Shown piece after piece: positions 27,519 through 39,760 of a stretch of DNA of 64,000 bases. The stretch is from contig JAPTOF010000003.1 of NCBI GenBank assembly GCA_028554755.1, positions 23,558,501 through 23,622,500 of the forward strand, read 5' to 3'. Numbering within the stretch: position 1 is the first letter of the stretch; each line of letters opens with the position of its first letter. The position numbers and the translations under genes are program-made. The notes under the pieces are model-generated. The model ran no database searches and was not told the origin of the DNA. It saw only the letters and a list, made by a program, of their open reading frames with translations. Source of the stretch: Cordia subcordata (Eukaryota > Streptophyta > Magnoliopsida > Boraginales > Cordiaceae).

Positions 27519-28814
27519 TAGGCTGAGCATGGGACACAGGATAACAATATCAGACCAAAATCCTGTACCGAATGATCTCATACCGAAAAATCCCGAATAT
27601 TTTAGTATTCGGTCTCATACTGTCCCCAACATCAAATTTGAGGATGGGATAGGGATACACCATTTATCCTATCCCATCCCATCCTGAAATATAAATTATT
27701 CCATTCCATCTTGTAAATCCCGTTCTCAACTGAAATAATATATAATTATATAATAATTTATGTATGTATGTATATAATATATTATCTAAAATGCATAATT
27801 ATTACAATTACATAATTATTATTATCTTAAAATATGTTATTATTATATGTATAATAATATAAAATTATATATTATTTTAAAATCCCTTTTACATTTCTAA
27901 ACCTACCTACCTAATTTTTCAAGCGTCAAAGGCATCTTTTATCATTCACTTTAATTAATTTGTATCATTTTTATAAAATTAGACCTTGAAACTTTGATGA
28001 TGCCATATAATTAAAAGTAAAAAAGGGTATAAAAGTACAAATCAATTGTATCGCTCGCAAATGGTGATGTACTAGATGAAAATTATCATTGACATCCAAA
28101 TTTAGAAGAAATGAAAATATCAATTAAATCATGAATCAAATAAAGAGAAACAAAAAAAAAAAAATCTATACCTATATCTATCTATATAATATATATAAAG
28201 TTAAAATATTTTTTTCTCTCTTTTTTTTTTAAAAAAAGGAATTAGTAGTGACTTTCAGTTATTCCAATAATATCTTGAACTTGAATCCATAAAGAATTTT
28301 AATTTTAATTTATTTCTATTACAATTATACAAAATAATTTTTGAATTCTAAATTAAAATTAACATTTTAAAGAAAATTTAATATAAAATTCTAAAATTGT
28401 AATTTAAGCCTCAAAACTCTAAGGATCTCACATAAGCAAATGCAAATAGAGTACAATAATCTAGGTTTTTAAGTTGTTTATTCTTAATTTCCATCTCTCT
28501 GTTGACATTAATATTTGCAATTGTTATTTACTATTTCTAATTGTTACAAGGTGAAATGAAGATATTCTAATTTGAATGAATAATAATTTTGAAAACTGAA
28601 TTTACTATTTTATTATTGTTTATTTTGAAAATAAAATTTCATCCTGAAACCTGAACCGTTCCATCCCGAAATCTCTAAAACATTTGAGACCAGATGGGAC
28701 GAATACAAATATTTTTGGATGAGAATAGGATAGTAAAAATGTATATCTCGAAACTTTGGGACGGAATAGGGATTGATTGAAATCTTGAACCATCTTGTCC
28801 CATGCTCAGCCCTA
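27519..28814. mobile_element. hAT-like non-autonomous DNA element
   Basis: The ends are inverted: TAGGCTGAGCATGGGACA on the left and, on the right, the complement of TAGGGCTGAGCATGGGACA. Flanking 8-mers GTCATATT (27511-27518) and AACATATT (28815-28822) match at six of eight bases, in line with the 8-bp hAT duplication. Subterminal parts repeat CCCATCC and CCGAA phrases on both sides. The 1.3-kb body is AT-rich and codes nothing. Confidence 0.75.
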
Positions 28815-29042
28815 AACATATTTATGAATTATATCGTGCACATAGTATCTATCTTTAATTAAAATTAAAATCATATAGGTATAATTTGACATTAATATGT
28901 CCGACCAAGCAAATTAAATCTCATCTTTCAATTAAAATTATTTATGTGAATTATGTACATTCTAAATATGCGATATCAATAAAAATACCTAGTATCACAT
29001 TAATGACATCAATCAAACACTCTTTGCTGTTTTGTATATTAT

Positions 29043-29200
29043 TCTCAAATTGAGTTTAAAAATGATCTGAAATAAGGAGTCTGTTGGTAAATGTTGGCTT
29101 TCCAAAGAAGAAACTAAAAGGCTTCAAGAATCTGAGGCTGAAATTAAGGCATCGTCAGTTAATTATACAGCTCTATTCGAGGAAGAAGAGGTAGTGTCTT
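29043..29200 (+). pseudogene. Golgin-like exon fragment
   Basis: The plus strand codes a short coiled-coil piece containing KRLQESEAEIKASSVNYTAL, which resembles the coil of plant golgin candidate 3/4 proteins (recognised from memory). The same sequence, including its upstream CTCAAATTGAGTTTAAAAAT, occurs in reverse at about 31510-31640. Only one exon-like piece is present here, so it is a fragment. Confidence 0.5.
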
Positions 29201-29606
29201 TTTATTTTTCTGATCTCTCTACTTTCTCTCCATTTATGACAGTTAGTGCTCATACAATGCAGAACAAAAAGAAGAAAGAAACAGAAAAAGGAATAGAAAA
29301 GTAAAGAGAATTTTATTCTTCTTTTCCAGTTGAATAACCTGTTTTCAATGGCTAAGTGGCAGAGCGGTTGCTTGTTCATTGGAGATGAATAGTATCTACA
29401 ATTTCTAGTTTTATACTGCGATACGGACAGTTATATCGAGATTCCGTGTTTGTACTTGTGAGGGATTCAGGCTATGATGATAGTAATATATCCATTAACC
29501 TGAAACGCACTTTCTGCTTATCTCTTGTGCTTTCTACTTCAAAAATCTGTAATTATTTCACACGCTGCATGGGATGTTTTGCATTATTTTCTGTATCTTC
29601 TTCTTA

Positions 29607-29991
29607 GGGGTGACAATCTATGAACTTGTTAGAGGATCTGCATTGCTAGAGGTAGGCGTAACTTTCTGAGCCTTGGAAAAGGAAATTGCCTCTGCTTCCT
29701 GGTCATTCAATACATTTCCAGAACTTAGTCAAGTCAACCAAGATTTATGTCTCACTGCCCTTTCCTCAACGTCTGACTTAATTAACCGACATATTTCACA
29801 CTGATGAAATTGAGAATCTACATCAGATTCTATCATGTAAAATATTTAGCCACAATGCTTATACTTTTATGGGTGATCTGTGCTGTGTTCAGGTTGCGAT
29901 GGATCCAGATCGGGGGTGACATCCCTTTGCTAAAGATATAGTTGACAGTCCCATCTTTGACAGATTCGACAGAAGTTTAAAAACCAGCTAG
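29607..29991 (+). pseudogene. WEE1-like protein kinase C-terminal remnant
   Basis: Two exon-like blocks encode the end of a kinase like plant WEE1, the cell-cycle kinase that phosphorylates CDKs. Block one (29607-29733, after TCTTAG) reads VTIYELVRGSALLE and, after a frameshift, KLPLLPGHSIHFQNLVK. Block two (29893-29991, after TTCAG) reads VAMDPDRG, a stop, then HPFAKDIVDSPIFDRF, and ends with TAG at 29989-29991. The intron between them (about 160 bp) is kept, so this came from genomic DNA and not from a cDNA. The kinase core upstream is absent. Assignment rests on remembered WEE1 motifs. Confidence 0.6.
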
Positions 29992-29999
29992 GCTACTCG

Positions 30000-30830
30000 T
30001 ATCAACAATTGTTTGGAGCGTGGTGCACCAGTTTAAAGGAGCGTAAATCAGGCCTAGAGGTGAGACAAGAAGATGCCAAGCTGAATTCAGAAAGGCTCCT
30101 TCAGCACTCTGTTCTGGCTTGTTTGGTGCCTAATCTTGCTCTTATTTATGGTGCTAATTTTGTATAAACAAAATGTAAAAGAAGCTTGAGAAATTGCTGT
30201 TTAGGCTTCATTCAGCTAACTTGGTTGCAGTTTTTAGTTCCATGTACCACCACGTTGGTAATAACTTAATATCTTTACTTGTGCATAGGCGGTTTTCAGA
30301 TGTAGTTCCTATATGCAGCAGATTCCTAAATAAATGTAGAGAATTTTTCCATGTTACATTATGTTTCCTTTCACTTGAAATATCAATTAAAGTTTAAGCA
30401 GAATGGTTGTTGCTTGAATACCACAGCAAGTCTAATCCATTTGGTGTAACAAGACTAGAGACTTGAAAAGTTTATGTAAATTTACGTTGGGCCAAGTGAC
30501 AGAGGATGACATTGCTACTGTATTCTAGATCTTTGCTAAAGCTCCATTTGAACTGAGCTTCATGCATTAAGAATGGACTTTATGACAAAATACTTCACCC
30601 CAATTTATCTTTTTGCTTTTTTGAGCATGGCTGAAGTTAGAAATTTTATAAAATATTTTTAAGCAATAGAGTAAAATGTATTTTATCTTCAAAGGTAAGG
30701 TATCAGTGACATTGTAATTGAGAATAAATTGTGGTACGTGTAATCAATTTTTTATATTAATGTACTAAAATGAAATGAGAACACAAATTAACAGACACCA
30801 ACGACCGAGCATTGCTTGGTTCCCCGTACT
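30000..30830. other. Spacer downstream of the WEE1-like remnant
   Basis: Sequence just after 29991 may be the old 3' UTR of the WEE1-like copy. Beyond that there is no recognised feature before the Tourist-like MITE. Confidence 0.35.
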
Positions 30831-30832
30831 AA

Positions 30833-31058
30833 GGGTTCGTTTGAATTGGTTTTTTTCAAAAGTATTTTTTTTAATAACTTTTGAAAAATAACTTTTTTTA
30901 AGAAATTAAAAATTCTGACTCTTAAAAAAAATTGTATTTTAACTTTTTTCAGAGTTTTAATTTTTTTAAAAATCAAATTAAATAATTCTTGTAAATTTAA
31001 TTCAACCTTTTCATTAAAAAAAGTACTTTTTTTTTAAAAAAAAAATCCAAACATGCCC
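30833..31058. mobile_element. Tourist-like MITE
   Basis: The left end is GGGTTCGTTTGAATTGG; the right end is the inverse of GGGCATGTTTGGATTTTT. TAA trinucleotides flank both sides (30830-30832 and 31059-31061), as in PIF/Harbinger MITEs. The 226-bp body is A/T-rich and nearly self-complementary. Confidence 0.7.
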
Positions 31059-31414
31059 TAAAAAAAGGTGGCAGACCATCTCGTCACGTGCAGGAATAGG
31101 TTCTGGTGACTTTTCAAGTCGGTACAAAAATGATTTGCTGTTTTGTCTTTTTCTTTCGTTTGACAACAGATTATGTTATTAACCAAGTTGCATATGTTTT
31201 TTTCACCCTTACGACGTTATGACAAATTTTTATATATTTTATTTAAGTAACTCTACTCATCATAATTTAAGAACAAGACTAATTATTCTTTTTTTTTTTA
31301 GTTTCGATGCTCCTAAAATATTCGCCAAAGGAATATACAAACACACAGAAAAAAAAAAGGTTCTTTTTGTAATATTTAATTATCATTTTTATTTAAATTT
31401 TAAATTTTTAAATA

Positions 31415-32404
31415 TCATTTTTTCATTGATATAGCATAGTCTAAAACGAGAGTTTTGCATGCACAGTAAAGAGCATTAACATTTAACAACAATTCACAAG
31501 ACAACGATTCACAATTAACTGACAATGCCTTAATTTCAGCCTCAGATTTTTGAAGCCTTTTAATTTCTGCTCTGGAAAGCCAACATTTACCAGAGACTCC
31601 ATATTTCAGATCATTTTTAAACTCAATTTGAGAGAGTCCCAACAAGTTATTAGCAAAAGATATCATTGCAAACTATGTCGAATCTGGAAAGTAGGAACGC
31701 ATATAACAACAGAAACAAGAGACAAAAACCTAATTGGTTTACAATTCCAAATGAGCAATAGGATACCCAGAGAAATTAGGATATAGATGATCATCCTTTC
31801 TGCCATGACCCACAATTTCTTCTTGTACCATTCTCGTCATTGTTTACTCCTTGCTAGCACTTCTTATCCAATATAACTTGTAAGCACTCCCACCACTCAG
31901 GGGTCTAAAATTTCCCTACCATATTCACAAATCCTCTCATGGACACCCCACTTAAATTCTCAACAGAACCTTCAATAGGAACCAACTACTTTCGGCTTCA
32001 GAGGCTTTCTTTTAAGCACAAAACCTTCACACCTGAAGAAAAGATTATGAAGTACAGCACAGTGAGGCCCTGCCAGCAAAAATTAGAAAGAGGAGAAAAA
32101 CAATGCATTTGACGATTGTACATGTCGATGGCATTCATTTTCCTTCTTTATTCTAAATAAAGAATTTGAACAAAATCATATAGAAACCACCTAAAGAAGT
32201 AGACTATATAAAATATAGCACAACAAGATCTTCATCTATAAAGCCAGTAGAAAATAAAGAAGTAGATGTTCCACTAAATAAAGATACCAGGAAAAGGTCA
32301 TTTGGAAAATAACCTGGAAAGTTCTCATGCACATCCCGAAACATTCCATCCTTGAAATTCTCCCTCGTCAATATCAAAGATTTCTGCATATATGTCCAAA
32401 TCAA
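31415..32404 (-). pseudogene. Decayed golgin candidate-like gene
   Basis: On the minus strand, about 32392-32320 reads MQKSLILTRENF followed by a DVHEN motif, like the first exon of plant golgin candidate 3/4 proteins. At about 31600-31500 a coil piece reads IKRLQKSEAEIKALSVN, then degenerates. Golgin candidates are coiled-coil Golgi tethering proteins. The C-terminal coil and GRIP-related parts are missing, and there are stops between the blocks. Both identifications are from memory and the exon joins are not certain. Confidence 0.45.
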
Positions 32405-32861
32405 TTGTAAAATTCTATTCTAAATGAATTCTCAAAATCACACAATCTTGCAATAGGCATAGCAAAACAAAAAGACAAAAAAAAAAAAAAAAGGAAAAAA
32501 CTTAAAGCAAAGAAGAGATTCAGACAAATAAAAGAAAGAAAATTAACACTCTGTTTAACATAGTAATAATTAAGAACACCGAGATAATCGTAATCACCAC
32601 GCTAGGCCTACCGGCGGTAGAAATCGAGATTGCAAGGAGAAGGAACAGGGTCGATACAGTATACCTAAGTTAATATAATTGGCGTACAGAGATAGAAAGA
32701 GGGAGAGCCAAAGAGATAGAGATAAAAAGGGAAGCAAGAGGTGGAGATATCTGACAAGTATAACCATGAAAGGGGAAGCAGGAGGTGGACAGATCAGAGA
32801 AAGGGTTAGGAGTCCGGAGGTGGCAGCGACTGAGATAGCGGCGAAGCGTTTTCCATTTCCT

Positions 32862-32915
32862 ACGACGTCGTTTCATACGTTGACCTGATTAACAATAACA
32901 AACGACGTCGTTTCA
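32862..32915. promoter_or_regulatory. Paired ACGACGTCGTTTCA palindrome motifs
   Basis: ACGACGTCGTTTCA occurs at 32862-32875 and again, as AAACGACGTCGTTTCA, at 32900-32915, about 38 bp apart. The core is a palindrome around GACGTC, the core bound by many plant bZIP factors. The pair lies upstream of the minus-strand golgin-like remnant, so it may be the relic of that gene's promoter or leader. Confidence 0.4.
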
Positions 32916-33364
32916 CGAAGCAGGACATCAATACACGATGACCTACCTGCTTGTCCGTGCTTTTATAGTGTAGAATAGTAATACGTATTACTTGCATTCA
33001 TCTATCACAACGATAACTAATGGGCTACGAAGCAATGCAATAACAAGGAAACTTACTTGCGGTTTGACAGCTTCAAATTTAACTAGACCTTTTTCCTCTT
33101 TGTTGCTCTTCCCTCAGTTGCGTCACATCACACCAAATAATTTGCCTCGAAGATTTATTTTTATTTTTACTTTTTCTTTTGGCGTGGGGAGACTAATTTT
33201 TTTTTTTTTCCTTCCCCAACGCCAGATCAATTGCAAGAAGCTTTTTCTTTTTACCTTCCCTCACCCCCAAAGCCAACTGATTTGGCGCATGACATAATTC
33301 TTTTTCCGGGCAAATTTGGCGTATGACATCATTTCGCAGCTTTTGCAAAAATTGTAACGTTAAA
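32916..33364. other. Spacer with no recognised gene
   Basis: There are T-rich tracts and two similar phrases (GATTTGGCGCATGACAT and AATTTGGCGTATGACAT near 33280 and 33310). I see no exon or element end. Confidence 0.35.
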
Positions 33365-33920
33365 TCCATTCCTGAGCGGTATGCTCTAATGTATAGAGTA
33401 GTTAAATAAAAAGAAAGACTCAAAGTCATAAATTTCGCCCAAAAAAAGTTTACTATCTCTCGCCTTGATTTTGAGGGGTCTACAGATCAATTTGTTGTAG
33501 ATCTAAGACGTTGTACTATTGACGTTTGAGATTTGACCACCTCTGAATTATTAAAAAAAAAACTATTAGAACTCCTATCGAAATAAAACTAAAATCCGTC
33601 CTCTAGTGGTATGCCTTCATATATGGACCGGTTAATTAACAAAAGGGAAGATTCACACTCATAATTTTCGGCTAGAAAATATTACTATTTCTTACCTTTA
33701 TTGTGAGAAGTTTCGAAATTACTTTTAGACAGATTTAAAATGTCATATTATTGACATTTGACCTTCTCTTAATTATTAAAAGATTAACGATCATAGCTCC
33801 TATCGAAATAAAATTTTAGAGACTCAATTTTAAATTTGTCCTTGAATGGTATGCCCTAATATATGGACAAATCAAATAAATGGAAATACTCAAACTCATA
33901 ATTTTTAGTCTATGAGCCCA
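33365..33920. repeat. Diverged tandem repeat, about 230-240 bp period, ~2.5 units
   Basis: GGTATGC(C/T) followed by a stretch ending in CTCATAA(A/T)TTT recurs at 33378, 33608 and 33848. The intervals also share TATCGAAATAAAA and ATTGACRTTTGA phrases. The units are well diverged. Confidence 0.7.
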
Positions 33921-34776
33921 ACACTTTTAAGGATTAAGATTCTCTTATATCAGTATGAGAAAAATCGTGATATGAGAGATCCTGATCTATTTATCGTATA
34001 GCATATTATATGGAGTTAGAGCTGCGTTTATTTACATCAATGCCAAAAAGGAAACAGGGCCCTGTTGGGCAGGAAGAAAAATGGCCAATTGATTTGGCGT
34101 TGTGCAAAACAAATAAAAATAAAAATAAATGTTTGCTACGTGAATGTTGTTGCCGGTATATTAATTTAGGAACTCATTTTTTTTTTTTTTGGGTATTATT
34201 TTGGTTAAAAACTCCAAAAATCAACTATTTTGGCACGGTTTGCAATTTGGCAAGTCAATCAAGTATTCCTTATTAGGCAATGAAACTGATTCCTCTAAGG
34301 CCAGCGCTGCACTTGTTCATTCATATATTTATTTAAGCTCTGTTCGACAAATTTAAGTATTAGAGTAACTGATAGTCGTAGTTGAAACTTGGAAAGAAAA
34401 TTTATCTACGTGATATTCTTGACAAGTTGGTAGACAATTTCCAAATCTATACAAACAATCTATACTATCTATATAAAATTGTACCTCAGGTGAATTTGCG
34501 AGCTTTAGAGAAACACCACATCATCTTTTTTTGTGCTTTATTAGGATGCCATGTGTCATTTTGAATTATTTTGCATATGCCACATATAACTTTGAAAAGC
34601 TTTATATCTGCTGATGTGTTGTAGTTGAGGGCCTTTTGAATATCTCTACTTTTATGATAATGCACGTTTTGCCAGTTACATTTCTTACATGTTAATGCTT
34701 TTACAATTATTTACCTGATCATATTTTCCTTTTCATTTTCTTTTAAAGTTAGATTTGGTGTGGTTTGACATGCAGA
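33921..34776. other. Spacer with no recognised gene
   Basis: AT-rich sequence. A short plus-strand open frame at 34010-34276 has no recognisable similarity. Confidence 0.35.
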
Positions 34777-34943
34777 ATGGACAGAGGTCACTACAAGCGT
34801 TACAATTCTGGAAAAATAGCGGAGGCTCTGCATTATTATTGCTGGAATTGCAACAGTAAAGGAGGTTTTGGTTGGATCAAGAAGTGGATGCGTGCAAAAG
34901 CAGGCTAGGCAGCTTCTCAATTTATCATATTCGTTTTAATCTT
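34777..34943 (+). pseudogene. Possible ARM-repeat protein exon remnant
   Basis: After an acceptor-like TGACATGCAG the plus strand reads a short peptide containing GIATVKEVLVGSRSGCVQKQ, with one in-frame stop upstream in the block. The pattern resembles the last armadillo repeats of plant U-box/ARM proteins, but the match is weak and by eye only. Confidence 0.25.
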
Positions 34944-35344
34944 TATGGATTTGTTTCTGTATATCATTTCTAATTCAGTAGAGGCTTTAACTAGCTTTCA
35001 TTTCCTGATGTTGTTAGAAGACTTTGGCAGAGTTCAACTTGGCACAGTATAAGCAGATGCATAACATGTCTTTTTTTTTTGTCCATCTAGTGTCATCAAA
35101 TGCTTTGACTAATTACCTGTTAACCATTGCCAATATTAATTTATAAATTTCACTGTATTTCTTCTTATTTTCTCTTTCTTTTTCTTTCTAGGTAGACTTC
35201 TATTTGAAATGCTGACTAGAAAAATGAATAGCAGCAGATCTGGTTGGTAAAAGATTTAGACATAAATTTCTTTCATTTGTTACTGTTACAATCAGAAACA
35301 ATTGAAAAATAATTATATGGATGATCGTGGTCGTACATTTTATA

Positions 35345-35377
<33 letters not shown>

Positions 35378-37228
35378 TGTATATAACTTTTAAATCGATG
35401 AAGGAAGCAAGAGTTGTCAAGTGATAACAATAGATGATTTTTTTGCTCATCTTTTGACACCATATATTTTGGACCATCATGCCAAATCATTTATTTCTAT
35501 ATAAGAATTTCTATTTCGTTAAATGTATTCTCTCTTTGCTTTCTCTCATTTCACTGTACCACTTGCCTCTTGGCTCTTGATGCCCTATGTGCTAGAGTAT
35601 AATGCTCTAAAATTCTAAGGCACAACCAATTTCTGTGCAATATTAGGTGAAGTTCGTTTTGCTGGATAGGAAATAATTTCAATTAAAGAAACTAGAAAGT
35701 TTATGCAATAGCGAGGTCAAGAACTCCAGGATTGATTAAATGGATTTAAGGAAGTACAGGAATTGCATACCCATTTAGCCTTCGACGATGGTGGTAATAA
35801 GCGAGTAAAGCAGATTCAACAGGCAGATTTTTGTTAAGGTGGATTGATTAAAGTACAGGTTGATCAGGTCCAACATATTATTATGGTGGAAAAGAGAGGG
35901 ATTTTTTCCCTAAAAAATAATATAAATTTATTCCACAATCCAAAAATGATAAAGCCCCATTTCTCTTGTAGCTTGTTTGAATAGAGAATTTGTCTTAGAT
36001 TGTCTATTGTTGCGAAAAAGCTCATTAGTGGCTGATGATTTATGTTCAACTAAGATATTTCTAAAATACTTTACTTTGAAATCCATGTTTTGGTTTGTGT
36101 AGGGGGTTAAGAGGCTTGAGGTATTATTTGAAGGATTGTATTGACACAATTGAGTTTCTTAATATATTGAACACTAAGCAATGGTGCGCTGATATTTGTA
36201 GAGCATGCGAACGCGCGTGCACACACACATATATAGATTTCATTTTCTTTTTGTCAAACGTAGTACAAATATTGAGATGTGCTTTTGTATACTAAAATCG
36301 AACAAGTCAAGTTGATCATGTATCATTTGATTTGTAAAGAAGAACAATTATATTTTTTCTTATTTTTTTATAAAAAGAATTAATAGTGATTTTTCATTTA
36401 CTCCAATAATGATTCAACTCAATTGAATTTAGACTTAGAATTAAAATTTAGAAAGAAAATTTAATTTTGAATTTTAAAATTACAATTTAGTTTATTTTTA
36501 GAATGCAATTGTTTTTCGAGAATAGAATATAGAATTTAAAGTAGAGGAGTAGAAGTACAATAGAATTTGAATTTTTTGAAAATAAATTTAGATACTTTTT
36601 TCAAACTTGGAACTAGAATTAGATAACCACTAATTAAAGAATTGAACCTTGCAAAGCACGGGCATTGCTTTGCAATCACTAGTATATTAAAATTACAAGG
36701 TAGAGTGCCACATGTCACCCCCTCACGTTTTCTTTCTTTTCCCTTTTTTGTTTTATTTAGTTGAAGCAAATAAATGGCAAGTGATTACCACACGAATTTT
36801 TCTTTTTCTTTTTTATTGATGCTAATAATAAAGTAAAAATGTTAGTGAAGTAAATTGTAATAGATGTGATTGTTTTGCCAATCAATATGTTCCAGGAAAT
36901 AAAATATTTAAATTTCTTATTTTTAAATTTCATAAACGTTTAGATTGAAATAAGTTTATATTTAAAAAGTTAATAAATTATTCTTGTAAATAAAGTTGGT
37001 TGATCTTCAGCTATATATATTATTATGTAAATCATTTTAGTTTTCTTTTAATGGCTAACATCAATTTTTAGGATTTCTTTAAAGGGGTGAGCGTGTCTTT
37101 AACAACTTGATAAAAAAATTTCAAAAATCATACCTTCAGTGAATTGACGAATTCTTTTCTTCGTAAGACTGGTTTATTTTTAATCATATGATTATCTAAA
37201 CCACATAATATAAATAAAAGACATATAC

Positions 37229-37259
<31 letters not shown>

Positions 37260-38237
37260 TACATACATACATACACATATAACACAATATTGCAATTGTC
37301 CATGTATTATAATTCTTGCACCTGTTAGTTATTTCTTCAATTTTTTTATATTTTATTTTTTAAGAGTTAGAATAGTTCTTTTTGAATATTTTAAAGAGTA
37401 AATATATGGTTAAATCAACAACTTGAAACAAAAATAATAAATGTTATTATCATGTAAGATGGATCTTTTAACTATAAAAATGGAAGTTAGAATTTTCAAA
37501 TCTCTATATAATCACTGGATAAACTTTTCAAAAATTGAAATAGGGAGAATATAAAAAAAATGGTTTACCTTTAAACGATACTCTAAGAATGACATCATGA
37601 GTTGGAAAAAGAATTTAGAAGGCTTCTAAGGTTTGCGTATAATACCAAATCCCTAAAATTTCTACTACTAAGTAAATATTGAATCCATAAATGTCCTGAA
37701 AACATTTTAAAAAAATGCTAGCCAACAAAGAGTGTTGCACGAATAAAGCAATCACCATGTGAACTTCCTTAGCAAAGTATAAAGAACTAAGTTTTCAAAT
37801 AACAAAAGATGCATAGCAAATATCCAAAATGTCTTAAAAGAAAAGTACTATATACCTCAACACAAAAAACGTAATAAATCAAAACAACTAATACAAATCA
37901 CAAATAAAGAAACTTCAGAGAATTAATATAGAGAGAGAGGTTCATATTTGAGACTAGAGGCGCACAATAGAGACTACATGTTGCACAGTTGAGAGACATG
38001 AGAAAGAAAGAGAAGAACAGAAGATAAGAAGAAAGCTAGAAAGGACCTAATAAAAGTTAGAATTATCCTATCATCTTATCCCTATATATTTGAACTTAAA
38101 TATTTGAGAGATGAACATGTATAAATATAAAGATAAGATCAAGACTTCCTGTCAATAATAGCTAATTACTTTAGAATTTTTAAAATTAGATTTATTTTAA
38201 ATTTTTTTGAAAGCTAATAAGAAATTGGCTATTAGTT
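34944..38237. other. Long AT-rich spacer with microsatellites
   Basis: No gene was recognised. A (TA)n(TGTA)n run lies at about 35340-35378 and a (TATA)(CACA)(TACA) run at about 37228-37276. Sequence at about 36340-36560 shares phrases with the inside of the hAT-like element (about 28230-28400), for example AATTAGTAGTGACTTT versus AATTAATAGTGATTTT, which suggests an old fragment of the same repeat family. Confidence 0.4.
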
Positions 38238-39123
38238 GGCTCATTTGGTAACGTTGTCAAAAATTTTATAAACTAAAACCAAAATCATAAACTAAAATAT
38301 ATAAACAAAAACTGAAAACACATTTAGTTAAATTATAAAATCTATAAATAAAATTAAAACCTGTTTGGTTGTCTACAATTGACAAACTGTTTTTCTCTTT
38401 TTTTCTTTTTAATATTTTTTTATTAAATAAAGTACATAAGAAAATTTTAAAATATTTTGCAAAAGAATTATGAGAAAGAACAAAGAAAACGATTCCTATT
38501 GAAAATCCATAAAATCTTTTTAATCTCTGACGCAAAAGTCCAAGATTTTTCAACTTCTGAGATGAAAGATTGAAAGAGCACTATTGAATCTCTTTGAGAA
38601 CAACTTTTGGTAGTCCAAGGTCTTCCACATATCTGTATCCTCCCATTAAGGCTTTCGCTTCAGCTTGCACATCTGCGGCTTCACCTTTCCAAACATTCCA
38701 GATATAAATGTTCTTTTGCAAATCTGAAGAAGCAGCTCGTGATTTATCATTGTTAGTCGAAGCATCCGTGTTGCATTTGTAGATCTGAAGAAGCAGCGGC
38801 ACATTTGTAGATCTAAAGAAGAAGAAGTAGCTGAGTAAATCTTTTGTGAGGGTTTTAACGTTTAAAAAAGGAAAAAGGAGTGAAGCTAACGAGTCTCAAA
38901 CCCAGACACCCAAAAAAAATGCAGTGCGGATATTCCATTGTGGCAACTCGTTTTGCCAATGCAAAGAAACAAGTTTTTTGGTTTATTCGAGACGCTAAAA
39001 AGCTGTTGCTCGTTTTTCTTTTCCTTGAAAACAGACAACAAAAACAAACAAGTTTTTGCACCTGGTTTTTATAAGCAGTTAAACGAAAACGGGAAACCAC
39101 CAACGAAAGCATTACCAAACGAG
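38238..39123. mobile_element. TIR element carrying a host-like RNase H fragment
   Basis: The ends CTCATTTGGTAACGTTGTC (left) and CTCGTTTGGTAATGCTTTC (right, inverse) are inverted repeats with four mismatches in 19. Between them lies AT-rich filler and a minus-strand coding remnant (38802-38581). No transposase is present. This looks like a non-autonomous DNA element that captured coding sequence (Pack-TIR type). The target duplication is not clear. Confidence 0.55.
38581..38802 (-). pseudogene. RNase H-like (RVT_3 type) domain fragment
   Basis: The minus-strand frame contains KCNTDAS near its start, like the first catalytic-Asp strand of plant RNase H-like proteins. Further on come WKGEAADVQAEAKALMGGY and LGLPKVVLKE, matching the following Glu helix and strand. 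The middle is scrambled and the last Asp motif is missing. It is a fragment of the family often found as single-domain proteins or at the end of LINE polyproteins. It lies inside a TIR element and is probably captured. Confidence 0.5.
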
Positions 39124-39249
39124 TAGATTTTTAAAGTTTGGATTTATTTATTATGGAATAATTTTTGAAAAAATTATGACATGTTGACATGTGAGGCTTA
39201 TGGCTGTTCTCTTAGAATATATAATGATGATGATGATGATTAAAAAAAA

Positions 39250-39760
39250 TAAAAACAACTAAGAAATTCAACAATTGATTAATTAAGTGCATATGACACA
39301 AAAGAAGAACTATTAAAAGAAATTAAATATAGGTTAATTGAGTCCATACAACACCAATGAATTTTATAATTAACCAATCAAATTAATAAAAAATAAAAGA
39401 GTTTAAATAATACTTATATAGTATCGTTATATGAGGTGTACTTTGAATAGGTTTTGAAACTTATGAGTAAATTTCGTAACTAATGAACTGAGTTTTCCCT
39501 TAAAAAAAAAAGTAAGAAATTCAACAGTTGCTTATTAATTGAGTGCATATGATACAAAAGAAGAACTATTAAAAGAAATTTAAAATAGGTTAATTGAGTT
39601 CATGCAACACCAATAAATTTTATGATTAACCAATTAAAATTAATAAGAAACATAGAGTTTGAATATTGCTTGTGTAATATTGTCAGGATTTCTTTATCAT
39701 ATAAGGTTGACGTTCAACAGGTTATGAAAATTATCTTAAATAAGTTTTTGTAACTTAAAA
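39250..39760. repeat. Tandem repeat of about 252 bp, two units
   Basis: AAGAAATTCAACAATTG near 39260 and AAGAAATTCAACAGTTG near 39513 start units that share AAAGAAGAACTATTAAAAG and ATTAACCAAT phrases in order. The second unit fades near 39700. Confidence 0.75.

Noticed and set aside
29350..29440. tRNA-like or SINE-like sequence (TGGCAGAGCGG with a distant TCGAGATTCC)
   Set aside because: The A-box resemblance is fair, but the B-box-like word is about 80 bp away and no cloverleaf can be drawn.
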